Source: UMGS1696 sp963643035 (GTDB lineage: Bacteria > Bacillota > Clostridia > Oscillospirales > CAG-272). From it: 13,239 bases of DNA. Shown here one piece after another: positions 5,120 to 12,819 of the stretch. Positions within the stretch are counted from its first letter, which is position 1. The number at the start of each line of letters is the position of its first letter. A program made the translations under genes and the position numbers. The DNA lies in contig CAVIKO010000054.1 in assembly GCA_963643035.1 (NCBI GenBank), forward strand, positions 1-13,239, given 5' to 3'. The notes under the pieces are model-generated. The model did not search any database, was not told the origin of the DNA, and was given only the letters and a program-made list of their open reading frames with translations.

Positions 5120-6637
5120 TCACTGCTCAATGGAGGTGAACTGCTCGATCAGCTTCTGCATATTCTTTTCCGCAGCCTTGATCTTTCTCTCGTAGAAGAC
5201 AGACAGGGAATCGATTTTACTCTGTACCATGTTGCGGGGCGCGTAACCGAGACTGTTGAATGCATCGCCGTAGACGTAGGCAAGGTCGGTTATGAAGTTC
5301 TCGCGGATGATTTCAATCATCTGCGCGGACTTTTCGTCGCGGGCATATTTCGACTTCAGCACGGTTTCGTAGTACACAGGCAGGAAGTCCGTGTATCCGT
5401 AGTACGAAAGCGCTTCCAGTACCGCAGAAGTGGCTTCTACCTTTACCGCGTTGACCGGCAGCACCATAACTTCGATGATGTCGTGCGCAATCGTGCCGTA
5501 GCTTTCCTGAGATGCAATCGCTTTCGGGGTCGGGAGGATGCCGTAGTCGTCCTCCATCTCACGCATGTTTTCCGATGTGTACAGGAAGCCAAAGAGGAAC
5601 ATGCTCTCGCCTTCCACGAACTTTTCACGGTATTTTACGTCATCCTCATATTCAGAGCCGTATCCAAATCCGCCGGGACAGTCGTTGTACAGCTTCAAAA
5701 CATTCGTCATGGCATCGGAATTCGCCTCTGTCAGAATCGAGAGTACCGGAATATCGTTTTCATCGCGTGTGGTGCAGCGGCGAGATCCACCATACAGGAA
5801 GGGGTCAACGTTGTTGTAGTTGTTGATGCCGTAGCCCAGCTGATCCTCTCCATCTACCGTTCCGTTCGCGTTTGTATCGATATAGACGGTCTCCGCAATC
5901 TCCATCAGACGATCGAGATTCCAGTCGCCCTCCAGTACCACATCATACAGCTCGTCCGCATCCTGATAGTAGTCCTCATACATCGCCTTGTTGTAGTAAA
6001 CACAGGAGAGACACCGCGTGCTGTCCAGCGATACGTCACCAACCATGCAGTAGATCTTGTCCTCGCCGATGGTCATTTCTTTCATATAGTCGTAGTTCCA
6101 CCATGGCTTGTCAAAGGAAACATACGGCGCGCTCTTCATGTTGTAGAACATATTCTGATAGGAATATTTCGCCGCGTTCCACTGTACGAGTGAGAACAGA
6201 TCGTACGTGTTGTCCCCCGCACGCACCAGCTTCTCGAGAGCCGCGCCCGTGCTGTCCGACTTTACGTCCACCATGTCGTGGTAGTCGAGTTTCACGTCAA
6301 GCTTGTCCTGCACTTTCAGGTTCCGGTCGTACATGCCGTCGTCAATCGCATCGCCGGTCAGCTCGCCCGCCAGATCGAGATACGTTTCCGCTACCGATAC
6401 AGAGGTCGTCGTGTACCAGATGGAAATCGACTCGCCGTCAAAGGTTTTTCCGTCAGGTACACCCATCGGGAGAGCTGTCTCGGCAGCCTCTGTCTCTTCC
6501 GATTCCACCGGCACGTTTTCCGCGCCCGTCGTATCCGTTTCGCCCGATTTCGTTGTATCTTCCGTGCTGCTGCAGCTTGTCATCGCCGGTGTCAGCATGA
6601 GGCAGGCAAGCAGCATTGCCAGAATCCGTTTTTTCAT
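5120..6637 (-). CDS. ABC-transporter extracellular solute-binding lipoprotein (sugar type)
   Basis: A 505-residue lipoprotein. The signal sequence MKKRILAMLLACLMLTPAMT is followed directly by a lipobox-type cysteine (Cys22), so the protein should be lipid-anchored on the outer face of the membrane. An acidic Thr/Glu-rich spacer follows (to about residue 55). The body resembles family 1 sugar-binding proteins: ISIWYTTTSVSVAETYLDLA near the start, CVYYNKAMYED in the middle, and GDWNLDRLMEIAETV before the EF-hand-like loop DTNANGTVDGED (about 254-265), a usual Ca site in this group. Such proteins deliver sugars or oligosaccharides to ABC permeases, but no permease gene lies in the window. The start at 6637 is chosen because it gives a proper signal peptide and has GGGGA (6647-6650 on the complement) upstream. 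A longer reading from 6697 adds an implausible N-terminus. Confidence 0.9.
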   Translation of the reverse strand: MKKRILAMLLACLMLTPAMTSCSSTEDTTKSGETDTTGAENVPVESEETEAAETALPMGVPDGKTFDGESISIWYTTTSVSVAETYLDLAGELTGDAIDDGMYDRNLKVQDKLDVKLDYHDMVDVKSDSTGAALEKLVRAGDNTYDLFSLVQWNAAKYSYQNMFYNMKSAPYVSFDKPWWNYDYMKEMTIGEDKIYCMVGDVSLDSTRCLSCVYYNKAMYEDYYQDADELYDVVLEGDWNLDRLMEIAETVYIDTNANGTVDGEDQLGYGINNYNNVDPFLYGGSRRCTTRDENDIPVLSILTEANSDAMTNVLKLYNDCPGGFGYGSEYEDDVKYREKFVEGESMFLFGFLYTSENMREMEDDYGILPTPKAIASQESYGTIAHDIIEVMVLPVNAVKVEATSAVLEALSYYGYTDFLPVYYETVLKSKYARDEKSAQMIEIIRENFITDLAYVYGDAFNSLGYAPRNMVQSKIDSLSVFYERKIKAAEKNMQKLIEQFTSIEQ

Positions 6638-6711
6638 GGTATATATCCCCACCATTTTGTCAAAATTTTCAAAACAGAACGCGCATACGTATCCCATTTT
6701 GGATTATGCTC

Positions 6712-6740
6712 AGTATACCACATTTGCCGCGGCGCGTCAA
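6712..6740 (-). promoter_or_regulatory. Sigma-A promoter for the solute-binding protein gene
   Basis: On the minus strand, TTGACG (complement of 6735-6740) and TATACT (complement of 6712-6717) are separated by exactly 17 bp. Transcription would begin near 6705, leaving a leader of about 68 bases. A hairpin with TTTTT/AAAAA arms (6772-6790) lies upstream and could be an operator, but this is unproven. Confidence 0.8.
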
Positions 6741-6907
6741 TGGATTTTGCCCCATCGTGACAGTTGTAGCTTGCATTTTTGGCAAAAAGCATAACTCTGT
6801 GCCATTCCTTTTGTGCAACATTACTCTTTTCACTTTTTACAACGGAGCATAAACGACGGGAAATCTACCGTTCCGGATGTCGGAGATACAGTATGTTTTC
6901 AAAAAGA

Positions 6908-6923
6908 TGTTTCACGTGAAACA
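6908..6923. promoter_or_regulatory. parS site 1
   Basis: TGTTTCACGTGAAACA is a perfect 16-bp palindrome and equals the bacterial parS consensus bound by ParB (Spo0J). It lies 145 bp before the parA start. Confidence 0.97.
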
Positions 6924-6932
6924 GTGTGGCGA

Positions 6933-6948
6933 TGTTTCACGTGAAACA
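6933..6948. promoter_or_regulatory. parS site 2
   Basis: This is a second perfect TGTTTCACGTGAAACA, 25 bp from the first centre to centre, or about two and a half helical turns. The two sites thus face opposite sides of the helix. The site ends 44 bp before the parA -35 box, so bound or spreading ParB could dampen parAB transcription (inference). Confidence 0.97.
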
Positions 6949-6991
6949 ATTTCCGCTTTTACCCGTTTCCATGAAATTTACAGTTTTGCCG

Positions 6992-7020
6992 TTGACTTTC
7001 CCAATACTATGGGTTATAAT
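6992..7020 (+). promoter_or_regulatory. Consensus sigma-A promoter for parA
   Basis: TTGACT (6992-6997), a 17-bp spacer and TATAAT (7015-7020) make a near-perfect promoter. Transcription would start near 7027, about 26 bases before the parA start codon. Confidence 0.92.
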
Positions 7021-7052
7021 AAAGGGACTATCAGTAGTGTTGGAGGTGCTCG

Positions 7053-7820
7053 ATGTATACGGTGGCGTTTTCAAATCAAAAGGGCGGTGTCGGCAAAACC
7101 ACGTCCTGTGTGAATATGGCGGCCGGCTGTGCCGCAAACGGGAAGAAAGTGCTTCTTGTCGATTGCGATCCACAGGGGAATACCACCTCGGGCTTGGGCA
7201 TCGCAAAGAAATCTGTGAAATATTCCGTGTACGATGGTATTCTCGGAGAAAAAGATGTTCCTGCCTGCACCGTGGAAACGTCTGTCAAGGGACTGTCTAT
7301 CATTCCGTCGCAGATCGCTCTTGCCGGCGCGGAGTTTGAACTGATGGATATGGACGCACGGGAGGATGCTCTGAAGCGTTTTCTCGCAACCGCGGAGGGA
7401 GAGAATTACGATCTCTGCTTCATCGATTGCCCGCCTTCGCTCAGTCTTCTCACCATCAACGCGCTGAATGCCGCGCAGGGAGTCGTGATTCCGATGCAGT
7501 GCGAGTATTATGCCCTTGAGGGACTGACGCAGCTGATGCTCACGATTCGTAAGGTAAAAAAGTTGTATAATCCGTCTCTGTGTATTCTCGGTATCCTTGT
7601 CACCATGTATAACGCGCGGCTGAATCTGTCGGTTCAGGTATTGGATGAAATAAAGAAATACTACGCGGATAAGCTGTTCTCCACACAGATCCCACGCAGT
7701 GTCAAGCTGACGGAGGCACCGAGCTACGGCGTACCGGGGATACTGTACGATCCGTATAATAAGGGCTCCCGCGCATACGTCGATGCCACGCAGGAACTGC
7801 TTGCTCGGATTGGAATCTGA
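7053..7820 (+). CDS. parA: ParA (Soj), chromosome-partitioning ATPase
   Basis: A 255-residue deviant Walker-type ATPase that dimerises with ATP, binds DNA non-specifically and works with ParB-parS complexes to separate replicated origins. In Bacillus-type cells it also regulates DnaA. Visible motifs are KGGVGKTT (10-17) with the signature lysine, DCDPQGN (37-43, switch I) and YDLCFIDCPPS (119-129, Walker B). The C-terminal TQIPRSVKLTEAPSYGVP is typical of chromosomal Soj. There is no N-terminal helix-turn-helix extension, which separates it from large plasmid ParA proteins. GGAGGT (7042-7047) places the start at 7053. parB follows after 36 bp, and the two parS sites and a strong promoter lie upstream. 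Confidence 0.97.
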   Translation: MYTVAFSNQKGGVGKTTSCVNMAAGCAANGKKVLLVDCDPQGNTTSGLGIAKKSVKYSVYDGILGEKDVPACTVETSVKGLSIIPSQIALAGAEFELMDMDAREDALKRFLATAEGENYDLCFIDCPPSLSLLTINALNAAQGVVIPMQCEYYALEGLTQLMLTIRKVKKLYNPSLCILGILVTMYNARLNLSVQVLDEIKKYYADKLFSTQIPRSVKLTEAPSYGVPGILYDPYNKGSRAYVDATQELLARIGI

Positions 7821-7856
7821 CGGAAACGATTTTGTGGAAAGGGAAATAGAACATAT

Positions 7857-8747
7857 ATGGCAAAAGGAAAAGGACTCGGACGCGGACTCGATTCCATTTT
7901 TGTGGACAATACCGTTGAAGAGGAAGAGAGCGGCGGCGTAAAACAGCTGCGGATGGCGATGATCGATCCGAAAAGCGATCAGCCGCGTAAGAATTTTGAC
8001 GCGGATGCTCTGTCTCAGCTTGCGGATTCTATCGCCGCAAACGGGATCTTGCAGCCGATTCTGGTGCGCGAAACAGGGAACCGGTACGAGATCATTGCCG
8101 GAGAGCGTCGTTTTCGCGCGGCACGCCTGGCAGGTCTTTCCGAGATTCCGGCGTTGGTGCTGGATGCGGACAACGAAGCGGCGGCTAAATATGCCCTGAT
8201 TGAAAACCTGCAGCGGGAGGATCTCAATCCGTACGAGGAAGCGGCGGCGATCCGGAAGCTCATGGACGAATACGGACTGAGCCAGGAACAGGTGGCAGGT
8301 TCCATCGGTCGGTCGCGGAGTGCGGTCGCGAACGCCCTCCGTCTGCTCGATCTGCCGGAGGAGGCAGTGAAGCTGGTGACAGACGGAACACTTTCCGCCG
8401 GTCACGCACGGACGCTTCTCGGTCTGATCGACAAGTCGCAGATCGGGGATGTGGCGCAAAAATGTGTGTCGAGTGCCATGTCGGTACGGGAACTGGAGAC
8501 GCTCGTAAAAAAGCTGAATCGGCTGTATACGCAGGCAAAGGACGCAATCGAGGAAGAGCCGGGTGACACACTTACGGTGGATTATTTCGCATCGCTGGAG
8601 AATCGGTTTACATCGGCAACCGGACGGCGCGTAAAAATCACGGAAACGCGGAACAAGAAGGTTTTGCAGCTGGAATACCGGGACAACGAGGATCTGGAGG
8701 AGCTGCTGCGCAGCCTTGCCGGTGACGCGTTTCTGGATGAGGTATAA
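7857..8747 (+). CDS. parB: ParB (Spo0J), parS-binding CTPase
   Basis: A 296-residue centromere-binding protein. KGLGRGLDSIF (5-15) is the N-terminal segment that stimulates ParA ATPase. The CTP-binding domain shows NGILQPILVR (62-71), GERRFRAAR (82-90, box II) and ENLQREDLNPYEEA (116-129, box III). A helix-turn-helix for parS recognition follows (about 141-163, GLSQEQVAGSIGRSRSAVAN). The C-terminus is a short dimerisation domain. ParB loads at parS, slides as a CTP clamp, and recruits SMC. Its perfect target sites lie 0.9 kb upstream. ATG at 7857 begins the usual MAKGKGLGRG N-terminus, though the nearest AGGG is somewhat far (about 13 bases). The gene is translationally close to the next one (2-bp gap). 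Confidence 0.97.
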   Translation: MAKGKGLGRGLDSIFVDNTVEEEESGGVKQLRMAMIDPKSDQPRKNFDADALSQLADSIAANGILQPILVRETGNRYEIIAGERRFRAARLAGLSEIPALVLDADNEAAAKYALIENLQREDLNPYEEAAAIRKLMDEYGLSQEQVAGSIGRSRSAVANALRLLDLPEEAVKLVTDGTLSAGHARTLLGLIDKSQIGDVAQKCVSSAMSVRELETLVKKLNRLYTQAKDAIEEEPGDTLTVDYFASLENRFTSATGRRVKITETRNKKVLQLEYRDNEDLEELLRSLAGDAFLDEV

Positions 8748-8749
8748 AA

Positions 8750-9235
8750 ATGCAGCTGAATATATATTATTTTGAAAATCTGGACCTGCCGGAAGGCGGG
8801 ACAACGATGACGCTGCTCATCTGGCTTCTGTACGCTGGTCTGCTGATCGGCTCGATTTTCGCGACATTTGAAAAACAGTACTGTTCGGGTTTCGTTTCCG
8901 CACTGCGGGATACGGGTGCGGACGCACCGGAGAGAGCGGTTTTGCTGAATGATCTGGAAATTCGGGGAAAATGGTACCTGAAAAACGCGCTGAAACCCGG
9001 AAAGGCTTTGCGGAAGATGGTCGCAGTCGCCGGTGAAGAGAGTAAAGTGGAAGGAACGCGGTTTTATCTGCCGGAGGAGAAGCGTGTGAACGCGGAGCTG
9101 CGGTACGAGAACGGGAAAAAGCCAATCCGGGCGCTGATTTTCTCCGCGATTCTCTTGACCGTGGTCGCGCTTGTCGCACAGTTTATCCTGCCGGAGTTGC
9201 TCACGATGTTAGACAATCTTGTGGGAAGTCTCTGA
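8750..9235 (+). CDS. Two-helix membrane protein of unknown function in the parAB operon
   Basis: No family is recognised. The 161-residue product has a hydrophobic helix at about 21-40 (TLLIWLLYAGLLIGSIFATF) and another at about 127-148 (IRALIFSAILLTVVALVAQF). Between them lies a charged segment of roughly 85 residues with several basic and acidic patches, and the tail is short. The ATG at 8750 is 2 bp after the parB stop, with GAGG upstream. A second ATG at 8807 has GGAAGG (8791-8796) about 10 bases upstream and would start just at the first helix, so the true start is uncertain. Very tight spacing to parB suggests co-expression, but a role in segregation is only a guess. Confidence 0.8.
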   Translation: MQLNIYYFENLDLPEGGTTMTLLIWLLYAGLLIGSIFATFEKQYCSGFVSALRDTGADAPERAVLLNDLEIRGKWYLKNALKPGKALRKMVAVAGEESKVEGTRFYLPEEKRVNAELRYENGKKPIRALIFSAILLTVVALVAQFILPELLTMLDNLVGSL

Positions 9236-9250
9236 TGCGGGAGCATACGT

Positions 9251-10174
9251 ATGGAACACGCCGTGTCGCATGAGACCGGCAAATCAGATGGGGAGTTATT
9301 GCTTATGCAAGAGTATCGTACACCACAACGCAGTCAACAGCGGCCGCAGAAGCCGCACAAGAAGCGTCGCCGCCGGAGCTTCGGTTCCGTCATGCTCACA
9401 ATCCTGTTATGCGCACTGCTCTGTCTCGTTGGCATCTTTGCCGCCGTCTACTTTATGGGAGTGCGGTACATTCAGGTACGCATTTCTGACACGTCCTATG
9501 TGAAATTTCTCGGGATGGTAGACGACGAGGGGTATCCGTACAAGGGACGGATTATCTACTCAGACGGCATATCGGCGGAGGTGAATCTCGACCGGAACCA
9601 GATTTCGTACTCGAATGGGGACGTATATGAGGGAGAGCTGAACCGGAACCTCTTAAAGGAGGGAACGGGCAAGATGTTCTACGCGAACGGAGACGTATAC
9701 GATGGTACGTTCGTGGGGGATCTGATCTCCGGTGAGGGAACGTACACCTACGTCAACGGCGATGTATATGTGGGATCCTTTGCGAATGGCGTAAAGGAAG
9801 GTGCGGGAACGTACACCTTTGCGGACGGTTCTACGTACACGGGTTCCTTCTCGAACAACCAAAAGAACGGCTCCGGAGAATACCGTTTTGCAGAGGGGGA
9901 TTCCTACATTGGCACCTATGCGAACGATCTGAAGGAGGGTTCCGGGATCTACACCTACGCGAACGGAGACGTGTACGAGGGGCAGTTTGTCGCAGACGAG
10001 CGGAGCGGCAAGGGAACCTACACATGGTCGAACGGCGAGCAATATGTGGGCGAATTTCAGAACAACATGATGTCCGGTTACGGCACCTACACGTGGCCGA
10101 CGGGGCGCGAATACACGGGCTACTTTGAAAACGGCATCATCGTCCGCGCGGTGGAATCCTCGGAAACCGAGTGA
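9251..10174 (+). CDS. Membrane-anchored MORN-repeat protein
   Basis: A 307-residue protein with a very basic cytoplasmic stretch (KPHKKRRRRS, about 35-44), one membrane helix (about 47-69) and an outer part made of eight MORN repeats. The repeat cores are GDVYEGEL, GDVYDGTF, GDVYVGSF, GSTYTGSF, GDSYIGTY, GDVYEGQF, GEQYVGEF and GREYTGYF. They recur every 23 residues (the first gap is 24) between about 123 and 292. MORN repeats form elongated beta sheets and act as scaffolds or binding surfaces; the partner is unknown. ATG at 9251 has GGGAG (9239-9243), while ATG at 9305, giving MQEYRTPQRS, has GGGGAG (9290-9295). Both are credible starts. It is the last gene of the parA-led transcript, 15 bp after its neighbour, and ends at a terminator. 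Confidence 0.9.
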   Translation: MEHAVSHETGKSDGELLLMQEYRTPQRSQQRPQKPHKKRRRRSFGSVMLTILLCALLCLVGIFAAVYFMGVRYIQVRISDTSYVKFLGMVDDEGYPYKGRIIYSDGISAEVNLDRNQISYSNGDVYEGELNRNLLKEGTGKMFYANGDVYDGTFVGDLISGEGTYTYVNGDVYVGSFANGVKEGAGTYTFADGSTYTGSFSNNQKNGSGEYRFAEGDSYIGTYANDLKEGSGIYTYANGDVYEGQFVADERSGKGTYTWSNGEQYVGEFQNNMMSGYGTYTWPTGREYTGYFENGIIVRAVESSETE

Positions 10175-10184
10175 TGGGAAGAGG

Positions 10185-10204
10185 GAAGAATGGCCGCATT
10201 CTTC
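10185..10204. other. Perfect hairpin after the MORN gene
   Basis: GAAGAATG (10185-10192) and CATTCTTC (10197-10204) form an 8-bp stem with loop GCCG. No T-run follows, so it is more likely a 3'-end structure than the main terminator. Confidence 0.6.
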
Positions 10205-10229
10205 GCCGCGCAAAAACCTTATAAAGAAT

Positions 10230-10286
10230 CAAAAAAGCTGTTATCCGTTCCGGGGATTCCGGGGCGGGCAACAGCTTTCTTTTTTG
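10230..10286. terminator. Bidirectional intrinsic terminator between convergent genes
   Basis: AAAGCTGTT pairs with AACAGCTTT around a GC-rich loop that can pair further (CCG/CGG). It is flanked by six A on the left and a CTTTTTT run on the right. It ends the parA-led transcript and, on the complement, that of the deacetylase gene. Confidence 0.88.
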
Positions 10287-10293
10287 TATCCGG

Positions 10294-11355
10294 TCAATCG
10301 CACAGCGGGTGGATTTCGTAGCCCTCGCCGCGGATATAATCGATGAGATCGCCTAAAATGGCGGGGTTGGTGCTGCCTACGCAGTGGAAGAGGTAGACGG
10401 CGCCGGGGTGCAGTCCCTGTTTTGCCTTTTCCAGCGCGGAGGCGGGATCGGGCTGATCGTTCTCGACCCAGTCATGGTGTCCCCACGACCAGAGAACGGT
10501 GGTATAATCCATTTTCTGCGCCATCGCGAGGACCCATTCGTTGCAGGCTCCCTCCGGCGGGCGCATATAGCGCATAGGCGGCGCATCCGGGAACTTTTCC
10601 TTGATCTTATTTTCAAGTTCCGTGAGTTCGTTTATGAATGTCTGCGCGTCTACGGTGGTGAGATCGGGGTGGTTATTTGTATGGTTGCCGAGGAGGTGTC
10701 CCTCATCGATCATGCGGCGGATGACGGACTCGGCAGTATCGACATAATGTCCGACCAAAAAGAACATACCGGGTACGTTCTTCTCCTTCAGTACATCGAG
10801 GATCGGCTCCGTCCAGCCGTTTTCATAGCCGCAGTCAAAGGTAAAGTATACGACCTTTTCATCGGTATGCCTTCTGTAGATCGCACCGTAGGTATCGAGA
10901 AGTGCAAGCGTATCCTCTGCACGATCCCATTTATACGTAACCTCGCCTGTGGTCAGATCGCGCTCCGTCTTGCCGGGATACCACGAGGAGGAGCTGCCGC
11001 TGTCGGAAAAGAGGGCGCGGGAGAGACTGTTGACATTAGAGAGGTCGGACAGACCGCTGCGGTCCGGCTCCGGAATGCTGTAGACATATTTGCCGTTCTC
11101 GATCGTATAGGAGGGCGTTCCGCCGATCTGGGTGTCCGCACTTGCGGACGTGTTTGTACCGGCAGACGGGTCTGTGGTGTCATCCGCATTTGTTTCGCTC
11201 TCCACTGCCTGCGCGCCTTCCGTGATCTGCGCTCTGCCCACGCCATTCTGCGACGGCGATGAGCGGGCGGAATGTTTGACACAAGCGGACATTGCGGTGC
11301 AAAGCAGGGACAGAGCCAGAAATCCTGCTGCAAGCTTCCGATTCCAATGGAGCAT
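10294..11355 (-). CDS. pdaA: PdaA-like polysaccharide deacetylase lipoprotein (NodB fold)
   Basis: A 353-residue lipoprotein with a signal peptide and lipobox-type AMSAC ending at Cys25, then an Asn/Thr/Ser-rich spacer. The C-terminal half is a NodB-type deacetylase: TFDCGYENG (about 172-180), GNHTNNHPD (223-231) with the metal-binding histidines, MRPPEG (264-269) and LHPGAVYLFH (315-324). The GYENG extension and the HTNNHPDLTT spacing match delta-lactam-biosynthetic PdaA, which removes acetyl groups from muramic acid during spore-cortex formation. In the metal motif, Cys replaces the second Asp of the classic TFDDG; PdaA proteins often lack that Asp. A sporulation role is inferred from family only. 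ATG at 11355 has a strong GGGGAGG before it, so the longer start at 11388 is rejected. Another peptidoglycan deacetylase of the family is possible. Confidence 0.9.
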   Translation of the reverse strand: MLHWNRKLAAGFLALSLLCTAMSACVKHSARSSPSQNGVGRAQITEGAQAVESETNADDTTDPSAGTNTSASADTQIGGTPSYTIENGKYVYSIPEPDRSGLSDLSNVNSLSRALFSDSGSSSSWYPGKTERDLTTGEVTYKWDRAEDTLALLDTYGAIYRRHTDEKVVYFTFDCGYENGWTEPILDVLKEKNVPGMFFLVGHYVDTAESVIRRMIDEGHLLGNHTNNHPDLTTVDAQTFINELTELENKIKEKFPDAPPMRYMRPPEGACNEWVLAMAQKMDYTTVLWSWGHHDWVENDQPDPASALEKAKQGLHPGAVYLFHCVGSTNPAILGDLIDYIRGEGYEIHPLCD

Positions 11356-11389
11356 ACGATACCTCCCCAATATGGTATATACTGACAAT

Positions 11390-11418
11390 AGTATAGCACA
11401 GATCGTGCCGAATTACAA
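11390..11418 (-). promoter_or_regulatory. Promoter for the deacetylase gene
   Basis: On the minus strand, TTGTAA (complement of 11413-11418) and TATACT (complement of 11390-11395) are 17 bp apart. Transcription should start about 28 bases before the ATG. This fits the vegetative sigma-A pattern, which is noteworthy if the gene were purely sporulation-specific. Confidence 0.75.
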
Positions 11419-11482
11419 GGGGAAAATCAGAATTGCACACGTGCATCGCGATATTTCCCGGACAGGCATCCCAGATTCCGTA

Positions 11483-11511
11483 TTGAAAACTGCTCACGAA
11501 TATGGTATAAT
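11483..11511 (+). promoter_or_regulatory. Promoter for rnz
   Basis: TTGAAA (11483-11488), 17 bp, and TATAAT (11506-11511) form a strong sigma-A promoter. The leader would be about 28 bases. It diverges from the deacetylase promoter 64 bp away. Confidence 0.87.
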
Positions 11512-11545
11512 ACAGTGTAGTTTATGATTATAGAAGGAGCCACTT

Positions 11546-12457
11546 ATGCTTGACATCGCACTTCCCGGAACCGGTGGAACAACGCCTCGTGCCGACCGTC
11601 ATCTATCCTGCGCCTATCTCCGTGTGGACGGCTGCGGAATCCTCATCGATTGCGGCGAGGGGACGCAAATCGCGGTGAAAAAGGCGGGATTCTCGCTCTC
11701 CAGAATCGGACTCATCCTGCTTACGCACTTTCACGCGGATCATGTGGCGGGACTGCCGGGGCTGCTTCTTACGATGGGGAACGAGGGGCGGCGCGAAAAA
11801 GTGAAAATCTGCGGCCCGGCGGGGGTTGGCGAGATTGTGCGCTCGCTCTGTGTGATCGCGCAGGATCTTCCGTTTCCCGTGGAATGCGTACCGCTTGCGG
11901 ATATGAGCACACTATCCTATCACGGCGTGGACGTTACGGCGTTCGCGGTACATCATACCTGCGCCTGCCTCGGCTATGATTTCCGATTGCGGCGCGGCGG
12001 GCGCTTTGACAGAGAAAAAGCGGAGCGTAACGGCGTTCCGATGAAGATATGGCGCACGCTCCAGGGCGGTCAGGCGGCGGAATGTGACGGAGTGACATAC
12101 ACGCCCGATATGGTTCTCGGCGAGGTTCGCCGCGGTCTGCACGTCACCTACGCCACGGATACGCGCCCAACGGAGATGATCGGCTGGATGGCAACGGAGG
12201 CGGATCTGGCGATTCTGGAGGGAATGTTCGCGGATGACGCGAAGGAGAACCGCGCAAGGGAGACGTGCCACATGACGATCCCGGAGGCATGCCGGATCGC
12301 GAGAGAAGCGATGCCGGCGCGTCTCTGGCTCACGCATTACAGTCCGTCCCTCCCGAATCCGCAGGACTACGCCGCGCAGGTCGCGAAGCTGGTTCCGCAG
12401 GCGCATCTGGCAAAGGATGGCGATACGATCACGCTCCGGTTTCCGGATGAGGAATGA
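11546..12457 (+). CDS. rnz: Ribonuclease Z, tRNA 3'-end endonuclease
   Basis: A 303-residue metallo-beta-lactamase-fold enzyme that cuts the 3' trailer from tRNA precursors, acting as a zinc-dependent dimer in the cytoplasm. The N-terminus has the family's GTGGTTPRADR and LIDCGEGTQ (34-41). The metal ligands appear in THFHADHVAGLPGLL (60-74), AVHH (134-137), ATDTRP (203-208) and LTHYSP (262-267). ETCHMTIPEACRIA (239-252) corresponds to the conserved HxT/EA segment. Length and motif order match bacterial RNase Z. AAGGAG (11534-11539) supports the start. The RNHCP gene follows after 13 bp and is probably co-transcribed. Confidence 0.95.
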   Translation: MLDIALPGTGGTTPRADRHLSCAYLRVDGCGILIDCGEGTQIAVKKAGFSLSRIGLILLTHFHADHVAGLPGLLLTMGNEGRREKVKICGPAGVGEIVRSLCVIAQDLPFPVECVPLADMSTLSYHGVDVTAFAVHHTCACLGYDFRLRRGGRFDREKAERNGVPMKIWRTLQGGQAAECDGVTYTPDMVLGEVRRGLHVTYATDTRPTEMIGWMATEADLAILEGMFADDAKENRARETCHMTIPEACRIAREAMPARLWLTHYSPSLPNPQDYAAQVAKLVPQAHLAKDGDTITLRFPDEE

Positions 12458-12470
12458 GGGGGCGTACAGG

Positions 12471-12785
12471 ATGGAAACGAAACGATTTACCAAAAACGAC
12501 AGTGGTTTTGTGTGTGCAAATTGCGGGAGAGAGGTGCCGCCGCTCGGATACAGCTCCCGCAATCACTGTCCGTATTGTCTCTGTTCGCTACACGTAGACG
12601 TGAATCCCGGTGACCGTGCGGCGGACTGCGGCGGGATACTCGATCCGATCCGTGCGGATCCGGATCCGAAAAAGGGATTTGTAATTACGCATCGATGCCG
12701 GAAATGCGGCGCGCTTCGCCGGAACAAGGCGGCGGCGGACGACGATCGGGAATTGCTTATCCGGCTCACCGCCGGCGAGATCTGA
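12471..12785 (+). CDS. RNHCP-domain zinc-ribbon protein
   Basis: A 104-residue protein containing the whole RNHCP domain: CANC (15-18), SRNHCPYCLCSLHVD (29-43), NPGDRAADCGG (45-55) and HRCRKCG (74-80), then RRNKAAADDD. The paired CxxC motifs should bind one or two zinc ions. The family is small and widespread in bacteria, and its biochemical role is not established. ATG at 12471 follows GAGGGGGCG (from 12456, overlapping the rnz stop), so translation is probably coupled to rnz. A longer in-frame reading from 12417 overlaps rnz and is rejected. The right-hand hairpin array begins about 35 bp after the stop and may supply termination. Confidence 0.93.
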   Translation: METKRFTKNDSGFVCANCGREVPPLGYSSRNHCPYCLCSLHVDVNPGDRAADCGGILDPIRADPDPKKGFVITHRCRKCGALRRNKAAADDDRELLIRLTAGEI

Positions 12786-12819
12786 TCCCGCGGCGCTTGT
12801 CCCGCGTCCCTCCTATTGA

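Noticed and set aside
6637..6697. Longer start for the solute-binding protein
   Set aside because: It would put about 20 residues before an otherwise perfect lipoprotein signal peptide, and the inner ATG has the better ribosome binding site.
7071..8804. Long minus-strand reading frame (577 codons) opposite parA and parB
   Set aside because: It is a shadow of two well-identified genes; composition is Arg/Gln/His-rich as expected from antisense of GC-rich coding DNA.
12417..12470. Upstream start for the RNHCP protein
   Set aside because: It lies inside rnz, and the ATG at 12471 has a ribosome binding site and begins at the domain edge.
12655..12672. Palindrome around GGATCCGGATCC
   Set aside because: It lies inside the RNHCP coding sequence (Arg-Ala-Asp-Pro-Asp-Pro codons) and is explained by codon composition.
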